Assembly: GCF_039534975.1 (NCBI RefSeq)
Contig: NZ_BAAAWH010000001.1
Location: forward strand, 1,550,001 to 1,614,000
From: Microbacterium terregens
GTDB lineage: Bacteria > Actinomycetota > Actinomycetes > Actinomycetales > Microbacteriaceae
DNA length: 64,000 bases
Reading direction: 5' to 3'
Of the stretch, positions 1 through 9,099 are shown piece after piece; within the stretch, counting starts at the first letter, position 1; each line of letters opens with the position of its first letter. The position numbers and the translations under genes are program-made. The notes under the pieces were generated by a model that did no database searches, was not told the DNA's origin, and was given only the letters and a program-made list of their open reading frames with translations.

Positions 1-534
1 ATCGACGACGCCGACGGGCTGGTCGTACCCGGAGTGGGCGCGTTCCGCGCGGTCATGGACGCGCTGCGAGCCAGCCGCGGCGACGAGATCATCGACCGCC
101 GTCTTGCCGGTGGGCGTCCGGTACTCGGAATCTGCGTGGGCATGCAAGTCCTGTTCGAGCGCGGGGTGGAGCGCGGAGTGGACACCGAAGGACTCGGTGA
201 GTGGCCCGGAGTGATCACCGAGCTCGATGCCCCCGTCCTGCCGCACATGGGATGGAACACCGTCGAGGCAGCGCCGGGCTCGCGGCTGTTCCGCGGCATC
301 GAGGACGAACGGTTCTACTTCGTCCACTCGTTCGCCGCCCAGCAGTGGCTGCTGGACGTGCAGCCGCCCTTCCCGCAGCCGGCGCTCACCTGGTCCACGC
401 ACGGCACGCGCTTCCTGGCAGCAGTCGAGAACGGACCCCTCTCGGCGACGCAGTTTCACCCCGAGAAATCCGGGGAGGCGGGCATCCGTCTGCTGTCCAA
501 TTGGCTCGGCGGGCTCGGCCAGACTAACCTCTGA
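1..534 (+). CDS. hisH: Imidazole glycerol phosphate synthase subunit HisH (5' end cut off by window)
   Basis: This is the glutaminase subunit that feeds ammonia to HisF in histidine synthesis. The frame is open from the first base, so the start lies upstream and about 177 residues are visible. The class I amidotransferase signature GICVGMQ carries the nucleophilic Cys (codon 45), and [10 protein letters not shown] near the C-terminus supplies the His and Glu of the triad. The early PGVGAF motif is also typical. HisH is usually about 200-215 aa, so only roughly 30 residues are missing. It is followed after 54 bp by the isomerase gene priA, the usual his operon order. Confidence 0.95.
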   Translation: MDDADGLVVPGVGAFRAVMDALRASRGDEIIDRRLAGGRPVLGICVGMQVLFERGVERGVDTEGLGEWPGVITELDAPVLPHMGWNTVEAAPGSRLFRGIEDERFYFVHSFAAQQWLLDVQPPFPQPALTWSTHGTRFLAAVENGPLSATQFHPEKSGEAGIRLLSNWLGGLGQTNL

Positions 535-588
535 ACTCGTGCCATCTGCGAGAGCGCAACGCCCCCGCGTCGTCCGGCATGAGGAGCT

Positions 589-1335
589 ATGAACGATTTC
601 GCGTCTATGCCTGAGTTGATCCTGCTGCCGGCAGTCGATGTCGCCGACGGCAAGGCCGTCCGCCTGACCCAGGGAGAGGCGGGAACCGAGACCGACTTCG
701 GCGACCCGGTGGACGCGGCCCTGGCGTGGGCGCGTCAGGGTGCCCAATGGATCCACCTCGTCGACCTGGACGCGGCCTTCGGCCGGGGCAACAACGCCTC
801 GATCATCCGCAAGGTGATCAAACAGGTGCGTGGCGTGCAGGTCGAGGTGTCCGGCGGCATCCGCGACGACCGCAGCCTTGACGCGGCGCTCGAGAGCGGA
901 GCCTCGCGGATCAACCTGGGCACCGCCGCCCTGGAGAACCCGGAGTGGGCCGCCGATGTCATCGGCCGCTACGGCGACGTCATCGCCGTCGGGCTCGACG
1001 TCCGCGGCACGACCCTGGCCGCGCGCGGCTGGACCCAGGAGGGCGGCGACCTGTGGGATGTGCTGGAACGCCTCGAGGAGGCCGGGTGCAGCCGCTACGT
1101 CGTCACGGACGTCACCAAGGACGGAACGCTCAAGGGCCCCAACCTCGAGCTTCTTCAGGAGATGACCGCACGGACGCCGAAGCCCATTGTCGCGTCCGGC
1201 GGTGTGGCGAGCCTGGATGACATCGCCGCGCTTCGCGAGCTCGTGCCGCTCGGCGTCGAGGGAGCGATCGTGGGCAAGGCCCTTTACGCAGGGGCGTTCA
1301 CGCTCGCCGAGGCGCTGGATGTCGCCGGACACTGA
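589..1335 (+). CDS. priA: Bifunctional phosphoribosyl isomerase PriA (HisA/TrpF)
   Basis: A single-domain TIM barrel of 248 aa that isomerises ProFAR in histidine synthesis. In actinobacteria the same enzyme usually also isomerises PRA for tryptophan synthesis. The N-terminal LLPAVDV strand carries the general-base Asp, and [10 protein letters not shown] carries the second catalytic Asp. Phosphate-binding segments VSGGIRDD and VASGGVASL are present. The segment [10 protein letters not shown] is characteristic of PriA rather than plain HisA. The ATG at 589 follows a GAGGAGC ribosome site; an ATG six codons later is a weaker option. The dual function is inferred from the family; no separate trpF can be assessed here. 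Confidence 0.93.
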   Translation: MNDFASMPELILLPAVDVADGKAVRLTQGEAGTETDFGDPVDAALAWARQGAQWIHLVDLDAAFGRGNNASIIRKVIKQVRGVQVEVSGGIRDDRSLDAALESGASRINLGTAALENPEWAADVIGRYGDVIAVGLDVRGTTLAARGWTQEGGDLWDVLERLEEAGCSRYVVTDVTKDGTLKGPNLELLQEMTARTPKPIVASGGVASLDDIAALRELVPLGVEGAIVGKALYAGAFTLAEALDVAGH

Positions 1336-2098
1336 CCCGCACGACCACACGGGCGACTCCGCGGGCGTCCCCTGGGAGGGGCGCCGGTTCGAGCCCAACC
1401 CCCACGCCGGCGACGATGGCTCGGCCGACGACGCGCTCCTCGCGGCGCTCACGGCGTTCCGCGACGGTGCCGGCGACCAGGTGGCGGTCATCGACGCGTA
1501 TCGCACGGCGCGGCTGCTCATCCCGCTGGTGGCGGAGCGGGGCGACGAGGGCATCGGCGTCCACGGCCTGGCCGTCGACAAGACCCAGGAGCTGTCGATC
1601 GTGACCGTGGCCGCGCCCGATGGGCGACGGGTGCTGCCGGTGTTCACATCCATGGCCGCCATGGGCCGGTGGGATGCCGGCGCGCGCCCCGTACCGGCGG
1701 ACGGTGTCCGCACAGCGGTCGCGGCATCCGCGGACGACACCGACCTGATCGTCATCGATCCGGGATCGGCCACCGAGTTCGTGCTGCGACGTCCCGCCGT
1801 GTGGGCGATCGCCCAAGGCGCCCCCTGGGAGCCCAGCTTCGCGTCACCCGAGGTCTTCTCCGGTCTGCAGCGCAGCATCGGCGGTGAACTGGCGGTGCTC
1901 GACCTTTCGGTGGAGCAGGGCGACCCCACCGCCCGGCTGCGCGGCCCCGAGCTGATCGTGCGCCTCGAACTGATCCACGGGCTCGACCAATCCGAGCTCG
2001 ATGCTGTCCTCGCCCGGCTGGCCACGCGATGGGCGGCCGATGACCGGATCGCGGTCCTGGTCGACTCGCTGACCGTCAAGCTCGTCCGGTCGCGCTGA
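1319..2098 (+). CDS. SseB-family protein
   Basis: A 259-aa protein of the SseB type (a domain of unknown biochemical role, common after hisA in Microbacteriaceae). Features include a flexible, Asp/His-rich N-terminus (about residues 1-30), then a core with [14 protein letters not shown], the conserved segment that marks SseB proteins, and a C-terminal half resembling the SseB C-domain. The frame is open further upstream, but the ATG at 1319 gives a 17-bp overlap with priA and removes a low-quality arginine-rich leader. The overlap implies translational coupling to priA. No catalytic residues are evident. Confidence 0.8.
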   Translation: MSPDTDPHDHTGDSAGVPWEGRRFEPNPHAGDDGSADDALLAALTAFRDGAGDQVAVIDAYRTARLLIPLVAERGDEGIGVHGLAVDKTQELSIVTVAAPDGRRVLPVFTSMAAMGRWDAGARPVPADGVRTAVAASADDTDLIVIDPGSATEFVLRRPAVWAIAQGAPWEPSFASPEVFSGLQRSIGGELAVLDLSVEQGDPTARLRGPELIVRLELIHGLDQSELDAVLARLATRWAADDRIAVLVDSLTVKLVRSR

Positions 2099-2224
2099 GC
2101 CGGCCCCCACCCCGCCCGTCCGTGTCGGGTGGCGCTGTGCGCACCGCGTCGTGGCGGACGTTCTTCCGGCGCGCTGTCGGGCGCACGGTGGTGCATGCGC
2201 TCGCGGCGGCGCACAATGCTGGTC

Positions 2225-3703
2225 ATGGACCTGCATGACTTCCCGCCACCGAACCCGGGCGCACGACCGCCCGCGCCCGCAGCTGAGCCCGTCGAGACGG
2301 GCGCGCTGTCCGAGTACCGCGCGGCGCTCGCTTCCGCCCACCGCCACGCCCTGACCTGGCTGGGGTCGGTGGCGGAGCGCCCGATACGCCCCGAGCTGGA
2401 CGCCGACGGCATCCTCGCGACTCTGGACCGTCCGCTCGGCGCGACCGGCGCCGATGCCGCGGCTGTCATCGACGAGCTCGCCGCCGCGGCCGGCCCGGGC
2501 CTGATGGCCATGGGGTCACCGCGCTTCTACGGGTTCGTGATCGGCGGCGCCTATCCGGCCGCGCTCGCCGCCGACTGGCTCGTCTCGGCGTGGGACCAGA
2601 ACACCGGTTCTCGTCAGCCCACTCCCGGCACCGCCGGGGTCGAAGAGGTCGCGGCGCGCTGGCTGCTCGAACTGCTCGGGCTTCCCGCCGACAGCGGGGT
2701 CGGCTTCGTCACCGGCGCGACCAGCGCGAACACGTCGTGCCTGCTGGTGGCGCGTGACTCCGTGCTGCGCGCACGGGGCCACGACCCGTCGCGCGGCATC
2801 CAGGGTGCGCCGACGATCCGCTTCCTCGCGGGCGACGCCGTGCACACATCCGTGGTTCTCGCCGGGCGCATCGCCGGACTCGGTGAGCCGGTCACCGTCG
2901 GCGCAGACGCGCAGGGTCGCATCGACGTCGATGGGCTCGCCGCGGCGCTGGCCGAGCACGAGGGTCCCGCGATCGTGGCGCTCCAGGCCGGTGATGTCCA
3001 CTCCGGGGCGTTCGACGACTTCACGCGCGCGGTGGGTGTGGCCAAAGCGGCCGGTGCGTGGGTGCACGTCGACGGTGCCTTCGGGCTGTGGGCGGGGGCG
3101 AGCCCGCGGACACGACACCTCGTCGCCGGGGTCGCGGATGCCGATTCCTGGGCCACGGATGCCCACAAGACACTGAACGTGCCGTACGACTGCGGGGTGG
3201 CCATCGTGCGCGACGAAGCCGCGATGGCCGCCTCGCTCGGTGCCCACGCGGCGTATCTGCCGGCGTTGGCCAGCGTGGCCGATCCATATGACCACACCCC
3301 CGAACTCTCGCGCCGCGCACGCGGCGTGCCGGTGTGGGCCGCGCTGCGCTCGCTGGGCAGCCGCGGAGTGGCCGGCCTGGTCGATGGGCTCGTCGACGCC
3401 GCGCTCGCGCTCGCCGAGCGCTTCCGCGGCATCCCGGGACTCGACGTGCTCAACGACGTCGTCTTCACGCAGGTGTGCCTGGCCGCGCGTGAGAACGAGG
3501 ACACTCTCGCACTGGGGGAGTGGCTGCGGGCCGAAGGCACCGTGTGGGCGTCGTCCTCCACGTGGCGCGGTCGCGCAGTGGTGCGTTTCGCGGTGAGCAA
3601 CTGGGGCACCGACGCCGAGGCCGTGCGTCGCACCGTCGACGCGGTGGCTCGCGGGGCGGTGGCCATCGGCATCCGAGATCTGCCGCCGATCCCGGTCCGC
3701 TGA
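2225..3703 (+). CDS. Pyridoxal-phosphate-dependent decarboxylase / aminotransferase-fold enzyme
   Basis: A group II amino-acid decarboxylase family member (glutamate/aromatic amino acid decarboxylase fold), 492 aa. The PLP-binding lysine is in DAHKTLN at about residue 315, preceded by the WVHVDGAFG segment whose Asp contacts the pyridine nitrogen. GFVTGATSANT contacts the cofactor phosphate, and RQPTPGTAGVEEVAARWL is the usual N-domain motif. The frame extends upstream, but ATG 2225 lies 6 nt after a weak -10 box (ACAATG, 2213-2218), the leaderless pattern seen for many genes here. The substrate cannot be deduced; distant cyclic or aromatic amino acids are possible. The stop codon is the first base triplet of a duplicated block (see the pseudogene at 3701). 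Confidence 0.88.
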   Translation: MDLHDFPPPNPGARPPAPAAEPVETGALSEYRAALASAHRHALTWLGSVAERPIRPELDADGILATLDRPLGATGADAAAVIDELAAAAGPGLMAMGSPRFYGFVIGGAYPAALAADWLVSAWDQNTGSRQPTPGTAGVEEVAARWLLELLGLPADSGVGFVTGATSANTSCLLVARDSVLRARGHDPSRGIQGAPTIRFLAGDAVHTSVVLAGRIAGLGEPVTVGADAQGRIDVDGLAAALAEHEGPAIVALQAGDVHSGAFDDFTRAVGVAKAAGAWVHVDGAFGLWAGASPRTRHLVAGVADADSWATDAHKTLNVPYDCGVAIVRDEAAMAASLGAHAAYLPALASVADPYDHTPELSRRARGVPVWAALRSLGSRGVAGLVDGLVDAALALAERFRGIPGLDVLNDVVFTQVCLAARENEDTLALGEWLRAEGTVWASSSTWRGRAVVRFAVSNWGTDAEAVRRTVDAVARGAVAIGIRDLPPIPVR

Positions 3704-3793
3704 CGGGTCCGGTCCCTTTCTCGCCGAGGCCGTTGCCGACCGGGATGGTCGACGCCTCGGGCCGCGCACGCTGAGGCGAGCGCAGGCCGTCAG
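3691..3793. repeat. Direct repeat, left copy, flanking the channel gene
   Basis: Left member of an imperfect direct repeat of about 100 bp; the partner is at 5801-5905. Similarity begins at CCCGGTC just before the decarboxylase stop and ends in GCGAGCGCAGGCC. Several substitutions and a small gap separate the copies. The right copy is live coding sequence of the DUF1844 gene. Confidence 0.75.
3701..3793 (-). pseudogene. Decayed copy of the 3' end of the DUF1844 gene
   Basis: Read on the minus strand, this block translates to LRSPQRARPEASTIP-VGNGLGEKGTGPVS. It aligns residue by residue with the C-terminus of the intact DUF1844 gene (LRSLQLAFREASTIPDPIGKGPGEKWTGPV) with one codon missing and the stop codon lost. 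At DNA level it matches the block starting at 5811, beginning in both places with TGACGGGTCCGGTCC. There is no start or upstream part. It lies between the decarboxylase stop and the promoter of the channel gene, so the two copies flank that gene as direct repeats. Confidence 0.8.
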
Positions 3794-3804
3794 TCGGGAG
3801 ACGC

Positions 3805-3826
3805 TATGGTTGCCCCACGCGTGGGG
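3805..3826 (+). promoter_or_regulatory. Probable -10 box and 14-bp palindrome upstream of the channel gene
   Basis: TATGGT at 3805-3810 fits an actinobacterial -10 element. It is followed by the perfect palindrome CCCCACGCGTGGGG at 3813-3826, which would overlie the transcription start and first transcribed bases, a common position for a repressor operator. No regulator gene is adjacent, and the functional reading is inference. Confidence 0.45.
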
Positions 3827-3875
3827 TGCCGGGGGGTGCGGTGCGCCGGGGGCGACCGTGGACGTGGGGGACGAG

Positions 3876-5813
3876 ATGGACACACTGGGCGTGCGCGCGC
3901 GGTTGCAGTATCGGTTCGACAACTGGATGGCGCGGGGAACCATCGCGATCATGGCGCTGCTCGGCGCCGCGACGATCGCGTTCGTGCTGTTCATCGCGCT
4001 TGTTATCGTGGTGTTCCGCGTGTTCCCCGACGGCGTCGAAGAGGGCGACTTCTGGGACGTCGTCTGGGGCAACCTGATGCGCACGCTCGACCCCGGAACA
4101 ATGGGGGCGGACACCGGATGGGGCTTCCGGATCCTCATGCTCGTGGTCACGATCGGTGGGCTCGTCATCGTCGCGAGTCTGATCGGCATCGTCTCGGGCG
4201 CGTTCGACGACAAGATGGCGTCGTTGCGCAACGGGCGTTCGCGCGTCGTTGAAGAGGGCCACACCCTGATCCTCGGCTGGAGCGGCAAGCTCTTCCCGAT
4301 CGTCTCGGAGATCTGCGTTGCGAACGAGTCGCGCCGGCGGAGCGTCATCGTCATCCTCGCCGATCGCGACAAGCTCGAGATGGAGGAGGAGATCCGCGCG
4401 CGTGTACCCAACCCCGGCAGAACGGCGATCATCTGCCGGCGGGGCGACCCCATGTCGGTGCTCGACCTGACGATCGCAAGTCCTCGCGCGGCCCGCAGTG
4501 TCGTCATCCTCCCGTCGGACGATGAGGCGGACCCGGATGCGGCGGTGATAAAGATCGCTCTGGCGCTCACGCGTCATGCGGCCGAGGATGACATTCCGCG
4601 GATCGTCGCCGAGCTGCGCGACCCACGCAACCTCGAAGCGGCGGGCCTGGTCGCGCGCGGGCGGGCGCACTGGCTGCTTGCGAGCGAACTCGTCAGCCGC
4701 ATGACGGTGCAGACCTGCCGACAGAGCGGACTCAGCGCCGTGTACACGGAACTGCTCGACTTCGCCGGCGACGAGATCTACTTCACGGACGCGACGCCGT
4801 TCACCGGGCCGTCCTACCTCGATGCCCAATACCGCTTCGCCGCCTCCACCGTCCTGGGCATCCAGCGTGACGCGGTCGTGCAGCTCAACCCGCCGGCCGA
4901 CTACCTGATCGAGCCGGGCGACCGGCTCATCGTCATCGCCGAGGATGACAGCACGATCCGCACGTCCGAGCGCGGAGCTCCCGATGAAAGCGCGATGCGC
5001 CTGGCCGTGTCCAGTCCCGCTCGCCCCGAGCACACGCTGATCCTCGGCTACAACTCGAGCATGCAGACGATGCTCGACGAACTCGGCGCCTACGTCGCGC
5101 CGGGGTCGACGGTCTGCATCGCGGCCGACGTCGTCGCACCCCAGCTGCGCGTCCCGGCGGGCGTGGACGTGTCCTTCCACAGCGTGGACTCGACCAGCCG
5201 CGCGGTCCTGGACGCGCTGAACATCGTCGGCTTCGACCACGTCCTCGTCCTGGCATACCGCGAGCTGGGGATCCAGGCGGCGGACGCCCGGACGCTCGTC
5301 ACTCTCCTGCACCTGCGCGACATCGCTGACAAGCAGGCCGTCAGCCTCAACATCGTCAGCGAAATGCTCGATGACAGGAACCGTGAGCTGGCCGAGGTCA
5401 CCCGAGCGGATGACTTCATCGTGAGTGACCGGCTGGTCAGCCTGATGCTCTCGCAGATCAGCGAGAGCGAGGACCTCGTCTCCGTGTTCGCCGAGCTGTT
5501 CTCCAGCTCGGGCGTCGAGATCTACCTGCGGCCCGCGGAACTGTACATCGTTGCGGGGATGACGGTGGACTTCTACACGGTCGTCGCGGCCGCTTCAGCG
5601 CGTGGCGAGACGGCGATCGGATACCGCGTCGCCTCTGATGCGTATTCCAGCGTGGCGGCGTACGGCGTGCACCTGAATCCGCTCAAGACGGAGCGGCGCG
5701 CCTATGAGCCCGGCGACGCCATCATCGTCCTCGCACAGGACGAGGCTCAAGCGCGTCGGCGCGATACGACGGCACCAACCGTCGCATCGTCGGTCTCGGT
5801 CCCGGTCAGTTGA
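3876..5813 (+). CDS. CASTOR/POLLUX-type ion channel with RCK (TrkA-N) domains
   Basis: A 645-aa membrane protein resembling bacterial relatives of the plant CASTOR/POLLUX cation channels. Two hydrophobic segments (about residues 23-50 and 86-115) bracket a loop with LMRTLDPGTMG where the pore filter should lie. The cytoplasmic part begins GHTLILGWSGK and has a second, similar start, EHTLILGYNSS, indicating two Rossmann-like RCK units that gate the pore in response to ligand. ATG 3876 follows a GGGGG ribosome site; the upstream codons in frame are unlike the family. The 3' end overlaps the convergent DUF1844 gene by 8 bp. The ion conducted is not certain from sequence. Confidence 0.85.
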   Translation: MDTLGVRARLQYRFDNWMARGTIAIMALLGAATIAFVLFIALVIVVFRVFPDGVEEGDFWDVVWGNLMRTLDPGTMGADTGWGFRILMLVVTIGGLVIVASLIGIVSGAFDDKMASLRNGRSRVVEEGHTLILGWSGKLFPIVSEICVANESRRRSVIVILADRDKLEMEEEIRARVPNPGRTAIICRRGDPMSVLDLTIASPRAARSVVILPSDDEADPDAAVIKIALALTRHAAEDDIPRIVAELRDPRNLEAAGLVARGRAHWLLASELVSRMTVQTCRQSGLSAVYTELLDFAGDEIYFTDATPFTGPSYLDAQYRFAASTVLGIQRDAVVQLNPPADYLIEPGDRLIVIAEDDSTIRTSERGAPDESAMRLAVSSPARPEHTLILGYNSSMQTMLDELGAYVAPGSTVCIAADVVAPQLRVPAGVDVSFHSVDSTSRAVLDALNIVGFDHVLVLAYRELGIQAADARTLVTLLHLRDIADKQAVSLNIVSEMLDDRNRELAEVTRADDFIVSDRLVSLMLSQISESEDLVSVFAELFSSSGVEIYLRPAELYIVAGMTVDFYTVVAAASARGETAIGYRVASDAYSSVAAYGVHLNPLKTERRAYEPGDAIIVLAQDEAQARRRDTTAPTVASSVSVPVS

Positions 5814-5905
5814 CGGGTCCGGTCCACTTCTCGCCGGGGCCCTTGCCGATCGGGTCGGGGATCGTGGAGGCCTCCCGGAACGCGAGCTGAAGCGAGCGCA
5901 GGCCA
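5801..5905. repeat. Direct repeat, right copy, flanking the channel gene
   Basis: Right member of the repeat described at 3691-3793. It comprises the last codons of the channel gene and the intact last 30 or so codons of the DUF1844 gene on the minus strand. Both copies place TGACGGGTCCGGTCC directly at the stop codon of the upstream plus-strand gene. Confidence 0.75.
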
Positions 5906-6225
5906 TCGCGCAGTGAGCGCGCGTGCATGTCGCTGATCTCCGGCGCCCCTGCGGTGATGAGGCCGGCCAGCGCGTTGATGAGCTTGCGTGCCTCATCAAG
6001 GTCGGTCTGCGTCGACGGGTCGTCGGCGAGGCCGACCTTGACCGCAGCGGCGCTCATCAGGTGCACGGCCGCGGTGGTGATCACCTCGACGGCGGGGACG
6101 TCCGCGATGTCTCGCGTGGCGGCGGATGCCGCTCGATCTTGCGCTTCCCAGCGGGCCTGGCGCTCGGCATCCTGTGCCACCTTCCCGGCTTCAAGGTCGT
6201 CATCGGGGGCCGGAATCGTATCCAC
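5806..6225 (-). CDS. DUF1844 domain protein
   Basis: A 139-aa soluble protein of the DUF1844 family, typically found next to infC in actinobacteria. The core segment is VITTAAVHLMSAAAVKVGL, followed by DLDEARKLINALAGLI. The N-terminal 45 residues are charged and probably disordered. The C-terminal tail ends GEKWTGPVN, a conserved family ending. The start is GTG at 6225, divergent from the infC promoter at 6240, so the two start regions are only about 15 bp apart. Its biochemical function is unknown. The 3' end overlaps the channel gene by 8 bp. Confidence 0.85.
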   Translation of the reverse strand: MDTIPAPDDDLEAGKVAQDAERQARWEAQDRAASAATRDIADVPAVEVITTAAVHLMSAAAVKVGLADDPSTQTDLDEARKLINALAGLITAGAPEISDMHARSLRDGLRSLQLAFREASTIPDPIGKGPGEKWTGPVN

Positions 6226-6239
6226 GTGTCACTCTCTGC

Positions 6240-6245
6240 TAGACT
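6240..6245 (+). promoter_or_regulatory. -10 box of the infC-rpmI-rplT operon
   Basis: TAGACT matches the actinobacterial -10 consensus TANNNT. It would start a transcript near 6252 and leave an infC leader of about 260 nt, unusually long in a region where most genes are leaderless. A stable hairpin (CTCCG 6333-6337 with CGGAG 6355-6359, around inner CCG/CGG arms) lies in this leader and may take part in control. Confidence 0.55.
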
Positions 6246-6512
6246 TTGGCGGGCTCCGGAGCGCTGTGCTTCGGACCGAAAGAGGATTCACATCCCACCC
6301 GCGCTTGCCGCTCCAGGCTACCGGGTCACGCACTCCGCTCCGTCCGCTTGCGGCCGGAGTAGCTCCAAGGCACGGACGTAAAACGCCGCGCAGGGGATAT
6401 CGGGTGCAGGAAGCCGGCGCTTGCGCGTCGTGCGGGTGGAATCGAGTCTCTCTTCCGCCCGTGATACATCCCGTGTCGCGGTGGCTGACATCCGCACGAA
6501 GAGGAGTTCCGC

Positions 6513-7265
<753 letters not shown>

Positions 7266-7340
7266 CCGCCCCAGACTCCCGCCCTGCGGGGATGCACAAC
7301 GACGCCCAGCAGGGCGACATTCAACAAAAGGAACGATGAG

Positions 7341-7535
7341 ATGCCGAAGCAGAAGACCCACTCGGGTGCCAAGAAGCGCTTCAAGATCACTGGCAGCGGC
7401 AAGCTGATGAAGCAGCAGGCCGGCATGCGCCACAACCTCGAGGGCAAGGCCAGCAAGCGCACACGTCGCCTCAACCAGGACCAGGTCCTGTCGAAGGCCG
7501 ACACCAAGACGGCCAACAAGCTTCTCGGTCGCTGA
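7341..7535 (+). CDS. rpmI: Large-subunit ribosomal protein bL35
   Basis: A 64-aa basic ribosomal protein with the signature [14 protein letters not shown] at the N-terminus and [14 protein letters not shown] in the middle, the full family length. ATG 7341 is preceded by AAAAGGAACG. It lies 75 bp after infC. That gap contains the arms GCCCTGC (7281-7287) and GCAGGGC (7309-7315), a possible hairpin at the site where L20-type leaders act in other bacteria; this role is speculative here. Confidence 0.97.
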   Translation: MPKQKTHSGAKKRFKITGSGKLMKQQAGMRHNLEGKASKRTRRLNQDQVLSKADTKTANKLLGR

Positions 7536-7565
7536 ACGCGCCGAATCACGTTAGGAACATGAGAA

Positions 7566-7949
7566 ATGGCTAGAGTCAAGCGGGCCGTCAACGCCCACAA
7601 GAAGCGTCGCGTCATCCTCGAGCGCGCCTCCGGTTACCGGGGTCAGCGTTCGCGCCTGTACCGCAAGGCGAAGGAGCAGGTCACCCACTCGCTCGTCTAC
7701 GCGTACCGTGACCGTCGCAAGCGCAAGGGCGACTTCCGCCGCCTGTGGATCCAGCGCATCAACGCCGCATCTCGTGCGAACGGCATGACGTACAACCGCT
7801 TCATCCAGGGCCTCGGCCTCGCGGGTGTGCAGGTCGACCGGCGCATGCTGGCCGAGCTCGCCGTGCACGAGCCGGCGACCTTCGCGTCGCTCGTCGCGAC
7901 CGCAAAGGCAGCACTGCCCGGCGACGTGAACGCGCCCAAGACGGCGTAG
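7566..7949 (+). CDS. rplT: Large-subunit ribosomal protein bL20
   Basis: A 127-aa 50S assembly protein. It starts [14 protein letters not shown] and contains [17 protein letters not shown] and [20 protein letters not shown], all hallmark L20 segments. It lies 30 bp after rpmI and ends the operon ahead of a strong hairpin. L20 commonly also represses its own operon; no binding site can be assigned with confidence here. Confidence 0.97.
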   Translation: MARVKRAVNAHKKRRVILERASGYRGQRSRLYRKAKEQVTHSLVYAYRDRRKRKGDFRRLWIQRINAASRANGMTYNRFIQGLGLAGVQVDRRMLAELAVHEPATFASLVATAKAALPGDVNAPKTA

Positions 7950-7967
7950 TTTCCGGCATCCGGTGCA

Positions 7968-7995
7968 GGGGCGTCCTCCTTCGGGAGGGCGCCCC
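7968..7995 (+). terminator. Terminator hairpin after rplT
   Basis: GGGGCGTCCTCC and GGAGGGCGCCCC form a 12-bp stem with one T-G wobble around a TTCG tetraloop. It starts 18 bp after the rplT stop. The following sequence (TTCCGCG) has no long U tract, as is common for terminators in high-GC actinobacteria. Confidence 0.75.
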
Positions 7996-8033
7996 TTCCG
8001 CGTGTCCGGTGGCGTCGTTCGCGGCATCCACCC

Positions 8034-8096
8034 TGTTCACTTGCCCTGGATGTACGCGAAAGGGGCCTCGGGGCGTACAAACAGCGCAAGTGAACA
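8034..8096. repeat. Nested inverted repeat (two-tier hairpin)
   Basis: The outer arms TGTTCACTTGC (8034-8044) and GCAAGTGAACA (8086-8096) are a perfect 11-bp match. Nested inside are TGTACGC (8051-8057) and GCGTACA (8073-8079), a perfect 7-bp match around a 15-nt G/C-rich loop. It lies between the rplT terminator and the methyltransferase gene, outside any coding region. It could be a second terminator, a structured RNA or a small palindromic element. Nothing in the sequence decides between these. Confidence 0.6.
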
Positions 8097-8210
8097 AGAA
8101 GAGGGCGGGGCCGTAGACGCGGGGCGCCAGGGATCGGGCGGCAGACGCGGGGCCTGCGGTTGACACGCGCAGTGGAGAGGGCCAGTGCGCCTCGGCCCTA
8201 CACTGAACGA

Positions 8211-9017
8211 GTGCTCGAGAACCCGCGCTCGCCCCGCGTTCGTGCCGTGGCCAAGCTGACCAAGCGCAGCGCGCGACAGGAGACGGGGCTCTTTCTGCTC
8301 GAAGGCCCCCAGGCCGCTCGCGAAGCCCTTGCGTACCGTCCCGAAACCGTTCTGGAGCTGTTCGCCACGCCGTCCGCTCTCGAGCGGCACGGCGACCTGC
8401 GCGACTCCGCGCGCGACTCCGGTGTCGAGGTCGTCTTCACGACCGAGGCCGTCCTGGACGCCATGGCCGACACGGTCACCCCACAGGGGATCGTCGCGGT
8501 CGCCCGCCAGACGCCCTCCTCTCTGCGCGAGATCTTCGCCGCCTCGCCCCGGCTGGTCGCGATCTGCGAAGAAGTGCGCGATCCCGGCAACCTGGGAACG
8601 ATCATCAGGGCAGCGGATGCCGCGGGCGCAGACGCCGTGATCCTCACCGGCCGCACCGTCGACCCGTACAACCCCAAGGTCGTACGAGCCACGACCGGCT
8701 CGCTGTTCCACCTGCCCATCGCCGTCGGCGTGGACCTCGTCAACGCCGTCGACCGCGCCCGCGCCGCGGGCGTGCGCGTCGTGGCGGCCGATATCGGCGG
8801 CGGAGACTTCCTGGCCGCACGATCGCTGCTCGCGGAGCCGACCGCGTGGCTGTTCGGCAACGAGGCGCGCGGCCTCGATGACGATGCCCTGGCGCTGGCC
8901 GATCTGTCACTGCGCCTGCCCATCTACGGCAGTGCGGAATCGCTGAACCTGGCGACCGCCGCGAGTGTCTGCCTGTACGAAACCGCGTTCGCGCAGCGGT
9001 CCGGCGAGCCGTCCTGA
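8211..9017 (+). CDS. SpoU/TrmH-family RNA 2'-O-methyltransferase
   Basis: A 268-aa SPOUT-fold enzyme that methylates a ribose in rRNA or tRNA using S-adenosylmethionine. An N-terminal substrate-binding domain (about 1-100) is followed by the knotted domain with motif 1 RDPGNLGTIIRAADAAGA, motif 2 LFGNEARGL and motif 3 ESLNLATAASV. The position after rplT matches Rv1644 (tsnR) in M. tuberculosis. The GTG at 8211 lies 6 nt after the -10 box TACACT (8199-8204), so the mRNA is probably leaderless. The exact target nucleotide cannot be read from sequence. Confidence 0.88.
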   Translation: MLENPRSPRVRAVAKLTKRSARQETGLFLLEGPQAAREALAYRPETVLELFATPSALERHGDLRDSARDSGVEVVFTTEAVLDAMADTVTPQGIVAVARQTPSSLREIFAASPRLVAICEEVRDPGNLGTIIRAADAAGADAVILTGRTVDPYNPKVVRATTGSLFHLPIAVGVDLVNAVDRARAAGVRVVAADIGGGDFLAARSLLAEPTAWLFGNEARGLDDDALALADLSLRLPIYGSAESLNLATAASVCLYETAFAQRSGEPS

Positions 9018-9099
9018 GCTGTTCGCGTCCTGTTACAGTCCGGTAAAGCTCGCGCGGAGTATCCACGCCGACGCCCGCGCGGCCAATAGTGTGGGCACC

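Noticed and set aside
2225..3703. Naming the PLP enzyme as glutamate or aromatic amino acid decarboxylase
   Set aside because: Fold and lysine motif are clear, but substrate-determining residues cannot be judged without alignment.
2516..4570. Long open frame on the minus strand (684 codons) opposite the decarboxylase and channel genes
   Set aside because: It runs across two real genes and an intergenic gap, is rich in Arg, Ser and Pro, and has no family signature. It is a by-product of 70% GC codon use.
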